Part shown: in pieces, positions 9,642 through 20,204 of the stretch | How the letters are laid out: every line of letters starts with the position of its first letter | How positions within the stretch are numbered: position 1 is the stretch's first letter | Assembly (NCBI GenBank): GCA_001730015.1 | Contig: MDLA01000125.1 | Span: 47,121-111,120, forward strand | Direction: 5' to 3' | Origin: Chromatiales bacterium (ex Bugula neritina AB1) | GTDB taxonomy: Bacteria; Pseudomonadota; Gammaproteobacteria; Granulosicoccales; Granulosicoccaceae | Length of the DNA: 64,000 bases | Translations under genes and position numbers: made by a program | Notes under the pieces: model-generated | Told to the model about the DNA's origin: nothing | The model's input: only the letters and a program-made list of their open reading frames with translations | Database searches by the model: none

Positions 9642-10862
9642 TCAATCTTCATCTGCGTTTTCAGTCGAGCTTTCACCCAGTTCATCAGAGATCAGTTCTT
9701 TAACCTCTGGCCGACGGCGGCGGCGTGTTTTCGATGGTATCATTTCCCGCATTGACTCAAGCTTGCCAAAGCATAGTAATTTGTCTTCAGCTTCAAGGAT
9801 CCGATCAGAGCGGGGGTTGGGTATGACTTTATTGCCGCGGTATAGCGTGAGTACGTTTATATCTTTCTGGGTTAGTGTGCTGTCTTTAATTGATACTCCA
9901 ACAAAGTTTGATCCCTCCGGTACATATATCTCTGTGACACCGTAGCCTTTGCTTACGGTCAGCCGCTGCCGTATGTCGATCTCCGGGAAGTCTACCTGAG
10001 CCGATATATAATCGATCACCGAACCGGCAACGTCCAGCTCTGTGCAGCTTTCAATGCCTTCAAGCCCCGGTGAAGAATTAACCTCCATGATCTGCGGGCC
10101 ATTGGCACCTTCGAGCATATCGACACCAGCTACTCGCAGCCCTAGAATCTGCGAAGCCCTGACGGCGGTTTCCTGATACTTTTCGTCCAGTTCGACTGCT
10201 TCGGCTATGCCGCCCCGGTGCACATTGCTGCGAAACTCCTGACCCTGCGCAGTACGGCGCATAGCGGCTACCACACGATCACCAACGACAAACGCGCGAA
10301 TGTCTTTGCCCTTGCTTTCAGCAACAAATTTCTGGATCAATACATTTTGCTTTTGACTTTGCAGAAGTTCAATAATCGACTCGGCAGCTTTTTCCGATTC
10401 AGCCAGAAGCACGCCAATCCCCTGGGTACCTTCGATCAGTTTGATCACAACCGGTGCGCCGCCCACACGTTTGATCGCCGGTAGTACATCTTTTTTATCG
10501 CGTACAAACGTTGTTCGGGGAATACCGATATGATGGCGACTTAGAATTTGCAGGCTTCGCAGTTTGTCACGCGAATTTATAATGCCGTGCGCCGTGTTTG
10601 CACAAAATACATCCATCTCCTGAAACTGTCTGACCACCGCCGTGCCGTAGTAGGTGATTGAAGCGCCAATTCGAGGTAACACGGCGTCATAAGTGCTGAG
10701 CGGTTTCTGACGAAAATACAGATCGGGAATACCCTGTTGAAGGTCGATAGCAAACTTGAGTGTATCGAGCACTTTGACGGTATGATCTCTCTGCAAAGCT
10801 GCTTCTTTGAACCGCCTGGTGCTGTAGGAATTAAGTCCACGAGATAATATTGCGAGTTTCAT
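9642..10862 (-). CDS. rimK: RimK family alpha-L-glutamate ligase (ATP-grasp) with C-terminal RCK_C/TrkA-C-like domain
   Basis: MKLAILSRGLNSYSTRRFKEAALQRDHTVKVLDTL; GIGVLLAE, RAFVVGDRVVAAMRR and NSSPGLEGIE motifs; tail SNFVGVSIKDSTLTQKDINVLTLYRGNKVIPNPRSDRILEAEDKLLCFGKL resembles RCK_C. Confidence 0.9.
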   Translation of the reverse strand: MKLAILSRGLNSYSTRRFKEAALQRDHTVKVLDTLKFAIDLQQGIPDLYFRQKPLSTYDAVLPRIGASITYYGTAVVRQFQEMDVFCANTAHGIINSRDKLRSLQILSRHHIGIPRTTFVRDKKDVLPAIKRVGGAPVVIKLIEGTQGIGVLLAESEKAAESIIELLQSQKQNVLIQKFVAESKGKDIRAFVVGDRVVAAMRRTAQGQEFRSNVHRGGIAEAVELDEKYQETAVRASQILGLRVAGVDMLEGANGPQIMEVNSSPGLEGIESCTELDVAGSVIDYISAQVDFPEIDIRQRLTVSKGYGVTEIYVPEGSNFVGVSIKDSTLTQKDINVLTLYRGNKVIPNPRSDRILEAEDKLLCFGKLESMREMIPSKTRRRRRPEVKELISDELGESSTENADED

Positions 10863-10912
10863 GTTGACCCAAACCTCTTATTATTTCACGCCGAAGGAGA
10901 AAGAACTGTATT

Positions 10913-11404
10913 ATGCATTTTGCGACTAATATACACGAGTTGGTTCCAATGAGAGATGATCTTCTAATCTTTGGGTGGCGGGAATGGGTCGCATTGCCGT
11001 CTCTCGGGGTGGCACGTATTAAAGCCAAGGTTGATACCGGTGCCCGCACTTCCGCTTTACACGCGGTGGAAATACGACCGTTTACGGAAAACGGTATCCA
11101 GCGCGTACAGTTCAGAGTGCAGCCAAAGCAACGCGACAGGCAAACCGAAATGCTTTGCGTGGCTGATGTTTTCGACCAGCGCACAGTTACTGATTCAGGA
11201 GGGCATCAGGAGGACCGCTGGGTAATATCAACAATGCTGTCTATCGGGGCCCACTCGTGGCCTATCGAGGTAACACTCACAGCGCGCAACGATATGAAAT
11301 TCCGCATGCTGTTAGGGCGCACCGCATTAAACGAACGCGCTCTGGTAGATTCCTCGGCATCGTATGTGGTTGGAAAAAAGCGCGAGAGGCGCGTGCTGAA
11401 ATAA
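10913..11404 (+). CDS. ATP-dependent zinc protease family protein (RimB/retropepsin-like, PF05618)
   Basis: GWREWVALPSLGVARIKAKVDTGARTSALHA...MLLGRTAL; KVDTGARTSALHA is the family hallmark. Divergent from rimK. Confidence 0.88.
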   Translation: MHFATNIHELVPMRDDLLIFGWREWVALPSLGVARIKAKVDTGARTSALHAVEIRPFTENGIQRVQFRVQPKQRDRQTEMLCVADVFDQRTVTDSGGHQEDRWVISTMLSIGAHSWPIEVTLTARNDMKFRMLLGRTALNERALVDSSASYVVGKKRERRVLK

Positions 11405-11529
11405 GTATTAGTTGAGACGCGAGTAGAGGGTCAATATACGCAATAGAATAGAGTGCTTTAAAATAAATTGCTAAAAATCATTAGCCGAATTAATTTCGGA
11501 TTGACAGTATGGTAGCGGGAAATATTAAA

Positions 11530-11716
11530 CCCTGGCGTTGCATAAATTTCCGGTCCGGAACCGCTGCGCTGCTTTTATAGCAGCGTCTAAGGCCCTGTAC
11601 AAATTTTTCCAGAGTATCACGTGGAATAACCAGGTTCGATCCAGTAGAAACACCGTGCAGCGCCTTTTATACAGCTCTATATACTTCTGATTTCGCAATT
11701 TTATGCAGCACCAGGG
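11530..11716. mobile_element. MITE-like element copy 1 (187 bp, terminal inverted repeats CCCTGGCGTTGCATAAA / TTTATGCAGCACCAGGG)
   Basis: Imperfect terminal inverted repeats, TTAAA directly repeated on both flanks, and a second equal-length copy at 20205-20391. Confidence 0.72.
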
Positions 11717-11811
11717 TTAAATTAGCAGAACTTGTGTGCGAGTAATTATCGTATTGCAAAAATGTTGCGGATCGTTCACCCGCCACACCCTCTAAAACTA
11801 CCAATGCTCGA

Positions 11812-11989
11812 CGTAGGGTATGGTGAGTGGTGCGAACCGTACCATCTAACCTATAAAGGTTGTTGTAGACGCTAACTCAAGACAATCTAAATTTGATTGA
11901 AATAGGCGCGGTTCGTTTCCCTCACCGCACCCTACAACACTACCAAAGCGCGACGTAGGGTATGGTGAGCGGTGCGAACCGTACCATTA
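11812..11989. repeat. Palindromic intergenic repeat cluster (GTAGGGT-TGGTGAG-GCGAACCGTACC units, two direct and one inverted)
   Basis: CGTAGGGTATGGTGAGTGGTGCGAACCGTACCAT at 11812, the inverse GCGCGGTTCGTTTCCCTCACCGCACCCTAC near 11906-11935, and a direct copy at 11953. Confidence 0.75.
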
Positions 11990-12064
11990 AACGCCACACA
12001 GTCCGCAAGTAGAAAACAACCTCAATCGAAAGATCTCCACACCCCTTGTTTTAACGTTCCGAAT

Positions 12065-13045
12065 TCAGCACCGAAGCAATATTTTGCCACTGCGACCTTC
12101 GCGGTTAGCATGTTCCAGGGCGCTGGCGATATCAGTAAGCGGGTACTCCGCTTCAACCGGCACATGCAGCTCCGAACTTAAAAACTGCTGCGCCACTTTG
12201 GTGTACATATCGACTACCTGCTGGCGATTGGCCGTTTGAAAAAAACCAACCAGCCAGAACCCATGCAGTGAAATTCCTCGAACTATGGTATGAGTGGGCG
12301 TCAGCTGGCAGGGGTCTCCGGACAGAAAACCATAGTTCACTACCACCGCTCCATTGCTGAGTGTGTCGGCCATTCGCAGCATGGCATCACCGGCAATAGC
12401 ATCTATACCCAGCCGCACTTCAGCACCTGCACCTATGCGTTCACGCACACTGGCTGCCAGATCGGGGCCGTCTACAACGACAATATCAGCACCCAGTGCT
12501 TCCAGTTCCGGTATCAGCTCTGCGCGCCGTACCACGTTGATGCTATGGATTCCGCGGGCCTTGCAACCCTGAATCACATGGCGGCCTACCGCTGAATTGG
12601 CGGCATTTTGAATTATCCAGTCACCGCGATTCAGTGTTACATAGTTTTCCAGCATCAGGTACGCAGAAGGCGGGTTAGCCTTGAGCTGGGCTGCCGCGTT
12701 CCAGTCGAGTGCGGCCGGCAGCTTTACAAACTGAGCGCATTCACCGCTGACTTGCTCAGACCAGTTCGCCCTGCCCAGACTTAACACATGGTCTCCGACC
12801 TGGTATTCATCAACTCCGTCGCCCACGGCAATAACTTCTCCAGCGCCCTCGATACCAACAAAGGCCGGCAGGGATTCCGGCCCGGGGTAGCGATCTTCAA
12901 AAATCAGCAGATCGGCCGGGTTGATCGCACTCGCGCGAATCGCAACGTTGATCTGGCCAGCTGCCGGTGGTGGCAAATCATCAACTTCAATGCACTCGCA
13001 AGTGGTTTCGGGTGAGCCGTAGCGGACCAGTTGAATTCGTTTCAT
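12065..13045 (-). CDS. Zinc-independent alcohol dehydrogenase / quinone (enoyl-thioester) reductase family protein (MDR)
   Basis: ASAINPADLLIFEDRYPG...GIEGAGEVIAVGDGVDEYQVGDHVL; NAANSAVGRHVIQGCKARGI resembles MECR/ETR-type MDR proteins. Confidence 0.82.
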   Translation of the reverse strand: MKRIQLVRYGSPETTCECIEVDDLPPPAAGQINVAIRASAINPADLLIFEDRYPGPESLPAFVGIEGAGEVIAVGDGVDEYQVGDHVLSLGRANWSEQVSGECAQFVKLPAALDWNAAAQLKANPPSAYLMLENYVTLNRGDWIIQNAANSAVGRHVIQGCKARGIHSINVVRRAELIPELEALGADIVVVDGPDLAASVRERIGAGAEVRLGIDAIAGDAMLRMADTLSNGAVVVNYGFLSGDPCQLTPTHTIVRGISLHGFWLVGFFQTANRQQVVDMYTKVAQQFLSSELHVPVEAEYPLTDIASALEHANREGRSGKILLRC

Positions 13046-13335
13046 GTGCGACCTTTAAGTTCCTGTGTTGCTTTGTTATAGACTGACGCAGTTTCCGCTG
13101 TCAGCGTTCTATTATTAATGGTTAAACCCAGTATAACCGATCAGGTGGGCGGACAGGGCAGGTCACCGGGAGGTGCGGCTGAAGTGCAAATACCGATCGT
13201 TGTTTTCGAGGAAAGCGACATGCATCTTTGTAGTATCCTCGCCATGCCATAATAGACACAGACATGCGCCAGCCATGGCTGCATTCACTTTCACTTCACC
13301 GGCTCCACACCCACCATTTCAGGACTTCTTTTAAC

Positions 13336-14349
13336 ATGCCCTTTGCTGCGGAAAAACAACTCGTACTCGACCACTATGGCGCTCTGGAGTCGGCCACACC
13401 TGCAACTGTCAGTGACACACTCGCCGCTCGAACCAGCCCGCAATGGCACTGGCGTGGTATGCATCCATTCCACGAGCAGCATGGTGCAGCCGACGTTGCC
13501 GCCACTTTCTGGCAGCCCTTTCTTACCTCAATGAGCCGCATTCAGCGGCGCCCCGATATATTCTTCGCCAATGAAAATTCACTCGAAGGTGAACCCGGAG
13601 TCTGGGTTGTGTCGATGGGACATATCATGGGTTTGTTTGATCAGCCCTTTCTCGGCATTCCCGCCACCCGGAAAATAACCATGCTGCGCTATGCTGAATT
13701 CAACCGGGTTCTCGATGGCAGAATTGTCGAGACCGCTCTGTTTTGCGATCTGATACACCTGATGCATCAGGCAGGTTTGCAGCCACTGCCACCGCAAACC
13801 GGCGCCCATCTGATACAGCCCGGCCCCGCCACCCACGATGGCCTGCTCTACGAATCACAAAATCCGGCCGAGAGTACAAAAACACTGGAGCTGATCAATA
13901 ACATGATCGGCGATATTGCGGCTAATTCAAACACCGCTGAAAATCAACCGCCCAGAGATGCAACGCCACAAGCGGAACTGACGCGCTGCTGGCACGATGA
14001 CATGCTCTGGTGGGGGCCGGACGGCATAGGAGCCACGTTCACTATCGATCGCTACATAGAACAGCATCAGCGACCGTTCCGCACACAGCTGGGTGACCGT
14101 GTCTTTAATGGCCACATCGCCCGACTGACCGAAGGCAACTATGGCGGCTTCTTTGGCTGGCCCAATTTATCTCTTACACCGCTGGGTGGCTATATGGGCT
14201 TGCCGAAAGGCCCGCGAGCTGATATGCGTGTGGTCGATATCTACCGCCGTGACGGTGACAAGCTCGCGGAAAACTGGATCTTTATCGATATACTGCATTT
14301 TCTGAACATGCAGGGGCTGGATATACTCGGGCGCCTGCAAGAGCACTAG
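13336..14349 (+). CDS. SnoaL-like / NTF2-like polyketide cyclase family protein (two tandem domains)
   Basis: MPFAAEKQLVLDHYGALESATPATVSDTLAARTSPQWHWRGMHPFHEQHG; the second half repeats a similar domain layout. Start moved from 13264 to ATG 13336. Confidence 0.6.
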   Translation: MPFAAEKQLVLDHYGALESATPATVSDTLAARTSPQWHWRGMHPFHEQHGAADVAATFWQPFLTSMSRIQRRPDIFFANENSLEGEPGVWVVSMGHIMGLFDQPFLGIPATRKITMLRYAEFNRVLDGRIVETALFCDLIHLMHQAGLQPLPPQTGAHLIQPGPATHDGLLYESQNPAESTKTLELINNMIGDIAANSNTAENQPPRDATPQAELTRCWHDDMLWWGPDGIGATFTIDRYIEQHQRPFRTQLGDRVFNGHIARLTEGNYGGFFGWPNLSLTPLGGYMGLPKGPRADMRVVDIYRRDGDKLAENWIFIDILHFLNMQGLDILGRLQEH

Positions 14350-14474
14350 GCAATTCAATTTCACGTACCCTGCCGATCGAGACATTAGCGATTGCGTTAG
14401 CCCGCGTATATGAACATAATTAACGCACTGCCAAATCACTCGTCAGGAGAATCGCGGCGTGGAGACACCATCCC

Positions 14475-15218
14475 GTGGCTGAAACGCCGATTATAGAAGC
14501 ACAGGGTCTCGACAAATACTACGGCACATTCCAGGCGCTGAAAAATATCAGTTTGTCGGTGCAGCAGGGCGAGCGGGTGGTTATCTGCGGGCCGTCTGGG
14601 TCCGGAAAATCAACACTTATTCGCTGCTTCAACGGGCTTGAAAATCATAACAGCGGCAAGCTGGTGGTCGATGGCATCGAAGTCTATGAAGGCTCCCCCG
14701 AGATTCGCAAGTTGCGGCAGGAAGTGGGCATGGTTTTCCAGCAGTTCAACTTATTCCCGCATCTTACTGTGCTCGAAAATCTCACCATTGGCCCGATTCG
14801 GGTGCGCAAAGTAAATAAAAGCGTTGCTGACGAAAATGCCCGCAAATACCTTGAGCGGGTACAAATTCCTGATCAGGCAGATAAATACCCGAGCCAGCTT
14901 TCGGGTGGCCAGCAGCAGCGCGTAGCAATCGCACGGTCGCTGTGTATGGAAACGCGGGTTATGTTGTTCGACGAACCAACGTCCGCCCTCGATCCCGAAA
15001 TGATAAACGAAGTGCTCGATGTCATGGTGAGCCTCGCAGAAACAGGAATGACCATGGTCGTGGTAACCCACGAAATGGGCTTTGCGCGCAAAGTAGCCGA
15101 TACCATGGTTTTCATGGACGAAGGCCAGATAGTCGAAATGGCCCCGCCGGAGCAATTTTTCACTCAGCCGAAGACCGAACGGTGCCGGGCGTTTCTTGAT
15201 CAGATTCTGGTGCATTAG
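14475..15218 (+). CDS. Polar amino-acid ABC transporter ATP-binding protein (GlnQ type)
   Basis: [66 protein letters not shown]. Confidence 0.95.
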   Translation: MAETPIIEAQGLDKYYGTFQALKNISLSVQQGERVVICGPSGSGKSTLIRCFNGLENHNSGKLVVDGIEVYEGSPEIRKLRQEVGMVFQQFNLFPHLTVLENLTIGPIRVRKVNKSVADENARKYLERVQIPDQADKYPSQLSGGQQQRVAIARSLCMETRVMLFDEPTSALDPEMINEVLDVMVSLAETGMTMVVVTHEMGFARKVADTMVFMDEGQIVEMAPPEQFFTQPKTERCRAFLDQILVH

Positions 15219-15235
15219 CCGCATGGGCCACTAAA

Positions 15236-16063
15236 TTGAGCAATACGCTAACAGGCTACACACCGCCCAGACCGCCGGCACTGTCGCGCTTTTTTGCGTC
15301 AGCACTGGTATCGGTTGCGGTATATCTTGTTGCCATGGGTTTAATCATATACTCGGCCTATAGCGGTGCCGTGGCGATGGGCTATAACTGGCAGTGGTAC
15401 CGCGTACCTAAATATTTTTATACATTCACTACAGACGGTTTCCAGTGGGGGGAGATTTCCGTTGGTCTGGTGAAAACGGTCGGCTTATCGCTGCAGGCGT
15501 TTTTAATTGCACTGCTGCTCGGCATTGCTGTCGCACTGCTCAGGTTATCGGGTCTGCTTGTCGGTTCGGCAATTGCCACCGTCTTTCTGGAGGTCGTCCG
15601 CAACACGCCACTGCTAGTGTTGCTTTATCTGTTTTACTACGTACTGGGGCCGATCTTTGATCTGGATCGCTATACCGCCAGTATTCTATGCCTTGCGGTG
15701 TACCATGCTGCCATGATCTCAGAAATCTTCCGTGCCGGAATTAACGCCGTACCCGCTGGCCAGTGGGAAGGAGCGAAATCTATTGGTATGTCGACGGCAC
15801 AATCGTATCGCTACATTATATTGCCCCAGTCTGTCCGCTTTATGTTGCCCCCCTTGACTGGCGAGGCAGTTAACATGATAAAAAGCTCCGCTATTGTCAG
15901 TGTTATTGCCGTGGCAGAACTGACAACCATCGGTCGTAATATAATTTCCGAAACCTACATGAGCTTTGAAATCTGGTTCACGATTGCAGCCGTTTATCTG
16001 GTTGTAACCGTGTTTCTTTCCGTTGGTGTGTCGTTGCTGGAGCGTCGCTACGCCAACAAATAA
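15236..16063 (+). CDS. Polar amino-acid ABC transporter permease (HisM/GlnP family)
   Basis: EVVRNTPLLVLLYLFYYVLGP...AGINAVPAGQWEGAKSIGMSTAQSYRYIILPQ. Confidence 0.93.
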   Translation: MSNTLTGYTPPRPPALSRFFASALVSVAVYLVAMGLIIYSAYSGAVAMGYNWQWYRVPKYFYTFTTDGFQWGEISVGLVKTVGLSLQAFLIALLLGIAVALLRLSGLLVGSAIATVFLEVVRNTPLLVLLYLFYYVLGPIFDLDRYTASILCLAVYHAAMISEIFRAGINAVPAGQWEGAKSIGMSTAQSYRYIILPQSVRFMLPPLTGEAVNMIKSSAIVSVIAVAELTTIGRNIISETYMSFEIWFTIAAVYLVVTVFLSVGVSLLERRYANK

Positions 16064-16111
16064 CGCAGCCCGGCTGTTGCGGGTAAATTTTAAATCGAGG
16101 AGAAATCACCC

Positions 16112-16945
16112 ATGAACCTTAAACGACGCCTAATTACAACCGCTATGGCGGTGGTTGTAGCCGGGGCTGTAGCGGCACCGGCAATGGCACAGAAGGCAAG
16201 CCAGGCGCTGTCTTCAGAAAGTGTTATCGAAACCATAAAAAAACGCGGCGCAATAAAAATAGGGCTTTCTATATTCAAGCCATGGTCCATGCGTGATAAA
16301 AACGGTGACCTCATCGGTTTCGAGCTCGACGTCGGTCGCAAGCTCGCCGAAGACATGGGCGTGGAAGCGGAATTTATTCCAACTGCCTGGGACGGAATTA
16401 TCCCAGCGCTGGTATCCGGCAAATTCGATGTCATTATCAGTGGCATGACCACCACCCCACAAAGAAACCTCACCGTTAACTTTTCAGACCCGTATGCGTA
16501 TTCGGGTATGACCATACTGGCCAACACAAAACTGACAGAAGGCATGGAGCTTGCCGATTTCAACAGCCCTGATGTCACCTTTGCAGCGCGTCGGGGTGCA
16601 ACACCCGCAACGATTATCGCCAATATGTTCCCTGAAGCCGAGCTGTTGTTATTCGATGAAGACGGCGCATCAACCCAGGAAGTACTGAACGGCAAGGCAC
16701 ACGCAACCATGGCATCAGAGCCTACGCCATCGAGCGAAGCACGCCGCTATCCGGAAACTCTGAGCGTACCGTACGACACCGCTTTTGCAGCCACCGGAGA
16801 AGCATTTGCCATGCGCAAAGGTGATCCGGACGCCACCAACTACTTTAATAACTGGATCAATATCCAGCACCGCAACGGCTGGCTGAAGTCGCGAAATGAT
16901 TACTGGTTTCGCGGTAATGAATGGGCAGACCTTGTTCCCGAATAG
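16112..16945 (+). CDS. Amino-acid ABC transporter substrate-binding protein (family 3)
   Basis: Signal peptide, then GAIKIGLSIFKPWSMRDKNGDLIGFELDVGRKLAEDMGVEAEFIPTAWDGIIPALVSGKFDVIISGMTTTPQR. Confidence 0.94.
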   Translation: MNLKRRLITTAMAVVVAGAVAAPAMAQKASQALSSESVIETIKKRGAIKIGLSIFKPWSMRDKNGDLIGFELDVGRKLAEDMGVEAEFIPTAWDGIIPALVSGKFDVIISGMTTTPQRNLTVNFSDPYAYSGMTILANTKLTEGMELADFNSPDVTFAARRGATPATIIANMFPEAELLLFDEDGASTQEVLNGKAHATMASEPTPSSEARRYPETLSVPYDTAFAATGEAFAMRKGDPDATNYFNNWINIQHRNGWLKSRNDYWFRGNEWADLVPE

Positions 16946-17024
16946 TGTGTAGCGCAATTACCTTTAAGTGCGGATCACACCTGCTTCGCAGTGCCGTTAT
17001 CTTAAGTAGCGGTACTCTATAGCG

Positions 17025-17915
17025 ATGAGGCAATCGAGAAAAAAACTGCACTGGCTCGACATAGTTCTGCTTGTCGGGCTGGTGCTGGTTGCCGGCATTA
17101 TCTGGTATCGCATAGAAGGTACGCTTAACTACAAATGGCGTTGGGATATCATTCCCAACTACATATTGCGCTGGCACCCGGAGAAAGAACGCTGGGTAGC
17201 AAACCTGTTGCTGCAGGGAGTGATCAATACCATTCGCATCAGCTTGTATGCGAGTATTCTGGCGTTGATTTTCGGCACAATTCTAGGCATAGCCCGTTGC
17301 TCGAAAAATCTTGCCGTTCGCATGCTGGCCAGAACCTACCTTGAAATCTTGCGTAACATACCACCTGTTGTGGTTATCTTTATATTCTTCTTTTTTCTTT
17401 CCGAACAGGTAATTACCGCATTTGGTATTGAAGACTGGTCTCGTGCGATAGCCCGAAGCGATGACCCCGCAGTGTGGGAGTTCTTCTTTGGCGACATGCG
17501 CCGTTTTCCCTCACTGATTTCCGGCGTTATCGTGCTCGCATTGTTTGAGAGTGCATTTGTTGGTGAAATCGTCAGGGCGGGAATTCAATCAGTAGACAAA
17601 GGCCAGCATGAGGCCGCACAGTCAATTGGCATGACAAAAACCGATCAGCTGCGTTTTATTGTTCTGCCACAGGCGATGAAAAAAGTAGTGCCGCCAATGG
17701 CGAATCAGTTTATCTCTCTAATCAAAGACAGCTCCATTATTTCTCTAATATCGGTTCAGGAACTCACCTTTAAAACCGTTGAGCTTGTCGCTTCCACCCG
17801 CGCAATATTCGAAGCGTGGCTGACAACCGCCGCATTTTATTTTCTGATCTGTTTCAGTTTGTCGGTATTGTTTCGACGGCTTGAGAAAAAGCCGGATTCA
17901 GCACAAACCAAATAA
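17025..17915 (+). CDS. Polar amino-acid ABC transporter permease (second)
   Basis: YLEILRNIPPVVVIFIFFFFLSEQ...AGIQSVDKGQHEAAQSIGMTKTDQLRFIVLPQAMKKVVPPMANQFI. Confidence 0.93.
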   Translation: MRQSRKKLHWLDIVLLVGLVLVAGIIWYRIEGTLNYKWRWDIIPNYILRWHPEKERWVANLLLQGVINTIRISLYASILALIFGTILGIARCSKNLAVRMLARTYLEILRNIPPVVVIFIFFFFLSEQVITAFGIEDWSRAIARSDDPAVWEFFFGDMRRFPSLISGVIVLALFESAFVGEIVRAGIQSVDKGQHEAAQSIGMTKTDQLRFIVLPQAMKKVVPPMANQFISLIKDSSIISLISVQELTFKTVELVASTRAIFEAWLTTAAFYFLICFSLSVLFRRLEKKPDSAQTK

Positions 17916-17978
17916 CAGGTTTGGTCAAATAGCAGCGAGAATAAACGGGTGTCTAAATCCAGCGGAGCGTCAACGTAA

Positions 17979-18569
17979 ATGAGTGATCAGGAAACCATTA
18001 GAGTCTACGATAATAAAATTGACGACTATCTGGGTATGGTCGACGATCACGGCCCGGATGCCGTACTTTCAAGCTTTATGTCCAAGGTGACCCCCGGTGG
18101 ATTTGTGCTTGATCTGGGCTGTGGCCCGGCGCACAGTTCATCAGTCATGCGTGCTAATGGTTTCTTGGTCGATCCGGTAGATGCATCTGAGGGCATGGTG
18201 AAAATTGCCAACGAAAAATTCGACATCAATGCCCGTGTAGCCGTGTTTGAAGATATAAACTCTACAGCGGAGTACGATGGTATCTGGGCTAACTTCAGCC
18301 TGTTGCATGCAGCGGCAGATGATTTGCCCGATATTATAAAAGCACTGCATAAAGCCATGAAGGCAGGCGGTGTGTTTCATCTCGGAATGAAAATCGGCAG
18401 CGGCGCGTCACGCGATAAATTTGGGCGACTCTACACGTATTATTCACAGCAGCAGCTGTGTGATTATCTGCTTGCTGCAGGATTCACCATTGATGAAATC
18501 GAGACAACAGAAGGTACGGGTCTGGCGGGAGAGCTGGAGTCGTGGATCAGCATTTGCAGCATTGCCTGA
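17979..18569 (+). CDS. Class I SAM-dependent methyltransferase
   Basis: GGFVLDLGCGPAHSSSVMRANGFLVDPVDASEGMVKIAN. Confidence 0.9.
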   Translation: MSDQETIRVYDNKIDDYLGMVDDHGPDAVLSSFMSKVTPGGFVLDLGCGPAHSSSVMRANGFLVDPVDASEGMVKIANEKFDINARVAVFEDINSTAEYDGIWANFSLLHAAADDLPDIIKALHKAMKAGGVFHLGMKIGSGASRDKFGRLYTYYSQQQLCDYLLAAGFTIDEIETTEGTGLAGELESWISICSIA

Positions 18570-18643
18570 TTGCTCCGGATGTTCCAGCGCACGCTAATTC
18601 CAGGTATGCCCAGGTATGCCCAGGTTACAGGGCACAGTTCGAA

Positions 18644-19687
18644 TTAGCTAAAATCTGTAATCACTGAAATTCCCGATCGCGAATGCTTATCGAAATTTGC
18701 GAGTGCGTCTATAGAAGCATGCAGGTCTATTTTTTCGTAAATCAGGCGTTCAGGGGCCAGTAGGCCGCTCTTGATCATATCGAGCATTGCATCGTAACGG
18801 TGCGCCTGCATGCCATGACTGCCAATAATCTCCAGCTCATGGCCCATGACCAGATCCATTGGAATGGGAGGGGTGCTGGCGCTACCCAGCATCCAGCCAA
18901 GCTGAATGTGGCGGCCACGTTTGCGCAGGTTTTTAACGGAATTTACGCAAGTGGATTCTATCCCGAGCGCATCGATTGAAATATCGGCGCCGCCGTTGGT
19001 AATTGCTTTTACCGCTTCAACCACGTTGGCAGTTTCGGCGGCGTTGATCACTTCTTCAGCACCTATGGAGCGCGCAAGGTCCAGGCTTTTTTCGGATATA
19101 TCAATTGCAATCGGTCGCGCACCCATTGCCCGTGTAATCATAATCGCTGACAGTCCTACTCCACCACAGCCGTGCACTGCCACCTAGTTACCGGGACCGA
19201 CACGCCCCTGATCGACTACGGCGCGAAATGAAGTAACAAAGCGGCAGCCGAGGCTTGCGGCAGTGGCGAAGTCCATATTATCCGGAATTCCTACCAGATT
19301 CAGATCAGCGTGGTGTGCCTCAACCAGCTGGGCAAAAGACCCCCAGTGCGTGAATCCCGGCTGGAACTGATTGTCGCAAACCTGCTGGTTGCCTGAGTAG
19401 CATTCACGGCAGGCACCGCAGCCACCGACGAAAGGCACAGTTACCCGATCGCCGACACGCCAGTTTTTAACATCACGCCCGACGGCAGCCACGATTCCAG
19501 CAAGTTCATGCCCTGGTACATGAGGTAAACTGATGACCGGATCATGACCGCGCCAACCTGAAAAGTCGCTTCTGCAAACACCCGAAGCCTCAACCTTGAT
19601 TACAACGCCGTGTGATGCAGGAGTAGGATCCGGAACGGTCTGCACCGTAGGGGCTAAGTTAAAATTTTCATAGACGACAGCTTTCAA
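18644..19687 (-). pseudogene. Zinc-dependent alcohol dehydrogenase interrupted by an in-frame amber codon
   Basis: ORFs 19184-19687 ([19 protein letters not shown]... ending GPGN) and 18644-19183 (beginning VAVHGCGGVGLSAI) are abutting and in one frame, separated only by TAG at 19184-19186 where Trp is expected (GPGN-W-VAVHGCGGVG). Confidence 0.85.
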
Positions 19688-19704
19688 AGTGATTCCTACG
19701 TTTG

Positions 19705-20115
19705 TTATTTGAATCGGTCATAGGGCACAACGGCGACAGGAGTCAGCTCGACCAGAAAATCTTCATGGCCCAGCCCGGCTACTCTAACCGATGTGCTCAC
19801 AGGTGGATTTGCCTTAGACAAAAATTCATTTCTGACCGCCTGTATAGAAGCAAGATCTGCCAATTCTAAAAAGTAAGTGGTGATCGATATAATATCATTA
19901 ATCGATCCGCCAACTTCCAGCAATAAATTTTCAATATTGCGGAAGCACTGTCTGGTTTGCCCGGCAACATCTCCCTTGCCGACAATATTCTCTTCAGCAT
20001 CCCAGGCAACCTGACCGGTTAGATGAATAACCCTTCCTTCGGGTTGAATAACTCCCATGCTGAAGCCGCGACCATGGGGTCTCCACACTTTTGACGATTC
20101 AATATGCCGAGTCAT
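19705..20115 (-). CDS. RidA/YjgF family protein
   Basis: [56 protein letters not shown]. Confidence 0.88.
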   Translation of the reverse strand: MTRHIESSKVWRPHGRGFSMGVIQPEGRVIHLTGQVAWDAEENIVGKGDVAGQTRQCFRNIENLLLEVGGSINDIISITTYFLELADLASIQAVRNEFLSKANPPVSTSVRVAGLGHEDFLVELTPVAVVPYDRFK

Positions 20116-20204
20116 AAATTCACCTGTGCTACCTGATATTGTTTCGTGCCACCAGTTTAGCCCTTATTATTCTCTTTGATTGCAGTGATGGATTGATAAT
20201 ATTA

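Noticed and set aside
9595-9945. Plus-strand ORF antisense to rimK
   Set aside because: Low-complexity Ser-rich translation opposite a strong RimK ORF; spurious.
16090-16710. 206-aa minus-strand ORF antisense to the amino-acid binding protein
   Set aside because: Opposite a well-supported CDS with signal peptide; shadow ORF.
18603-18632. Short tandem repeat CCAGGTATGC in the intergenic region after the methyltransferase
   Set aside because: Only about 2-3 imperfect 10-bp units; ordinary slippage, no further support.
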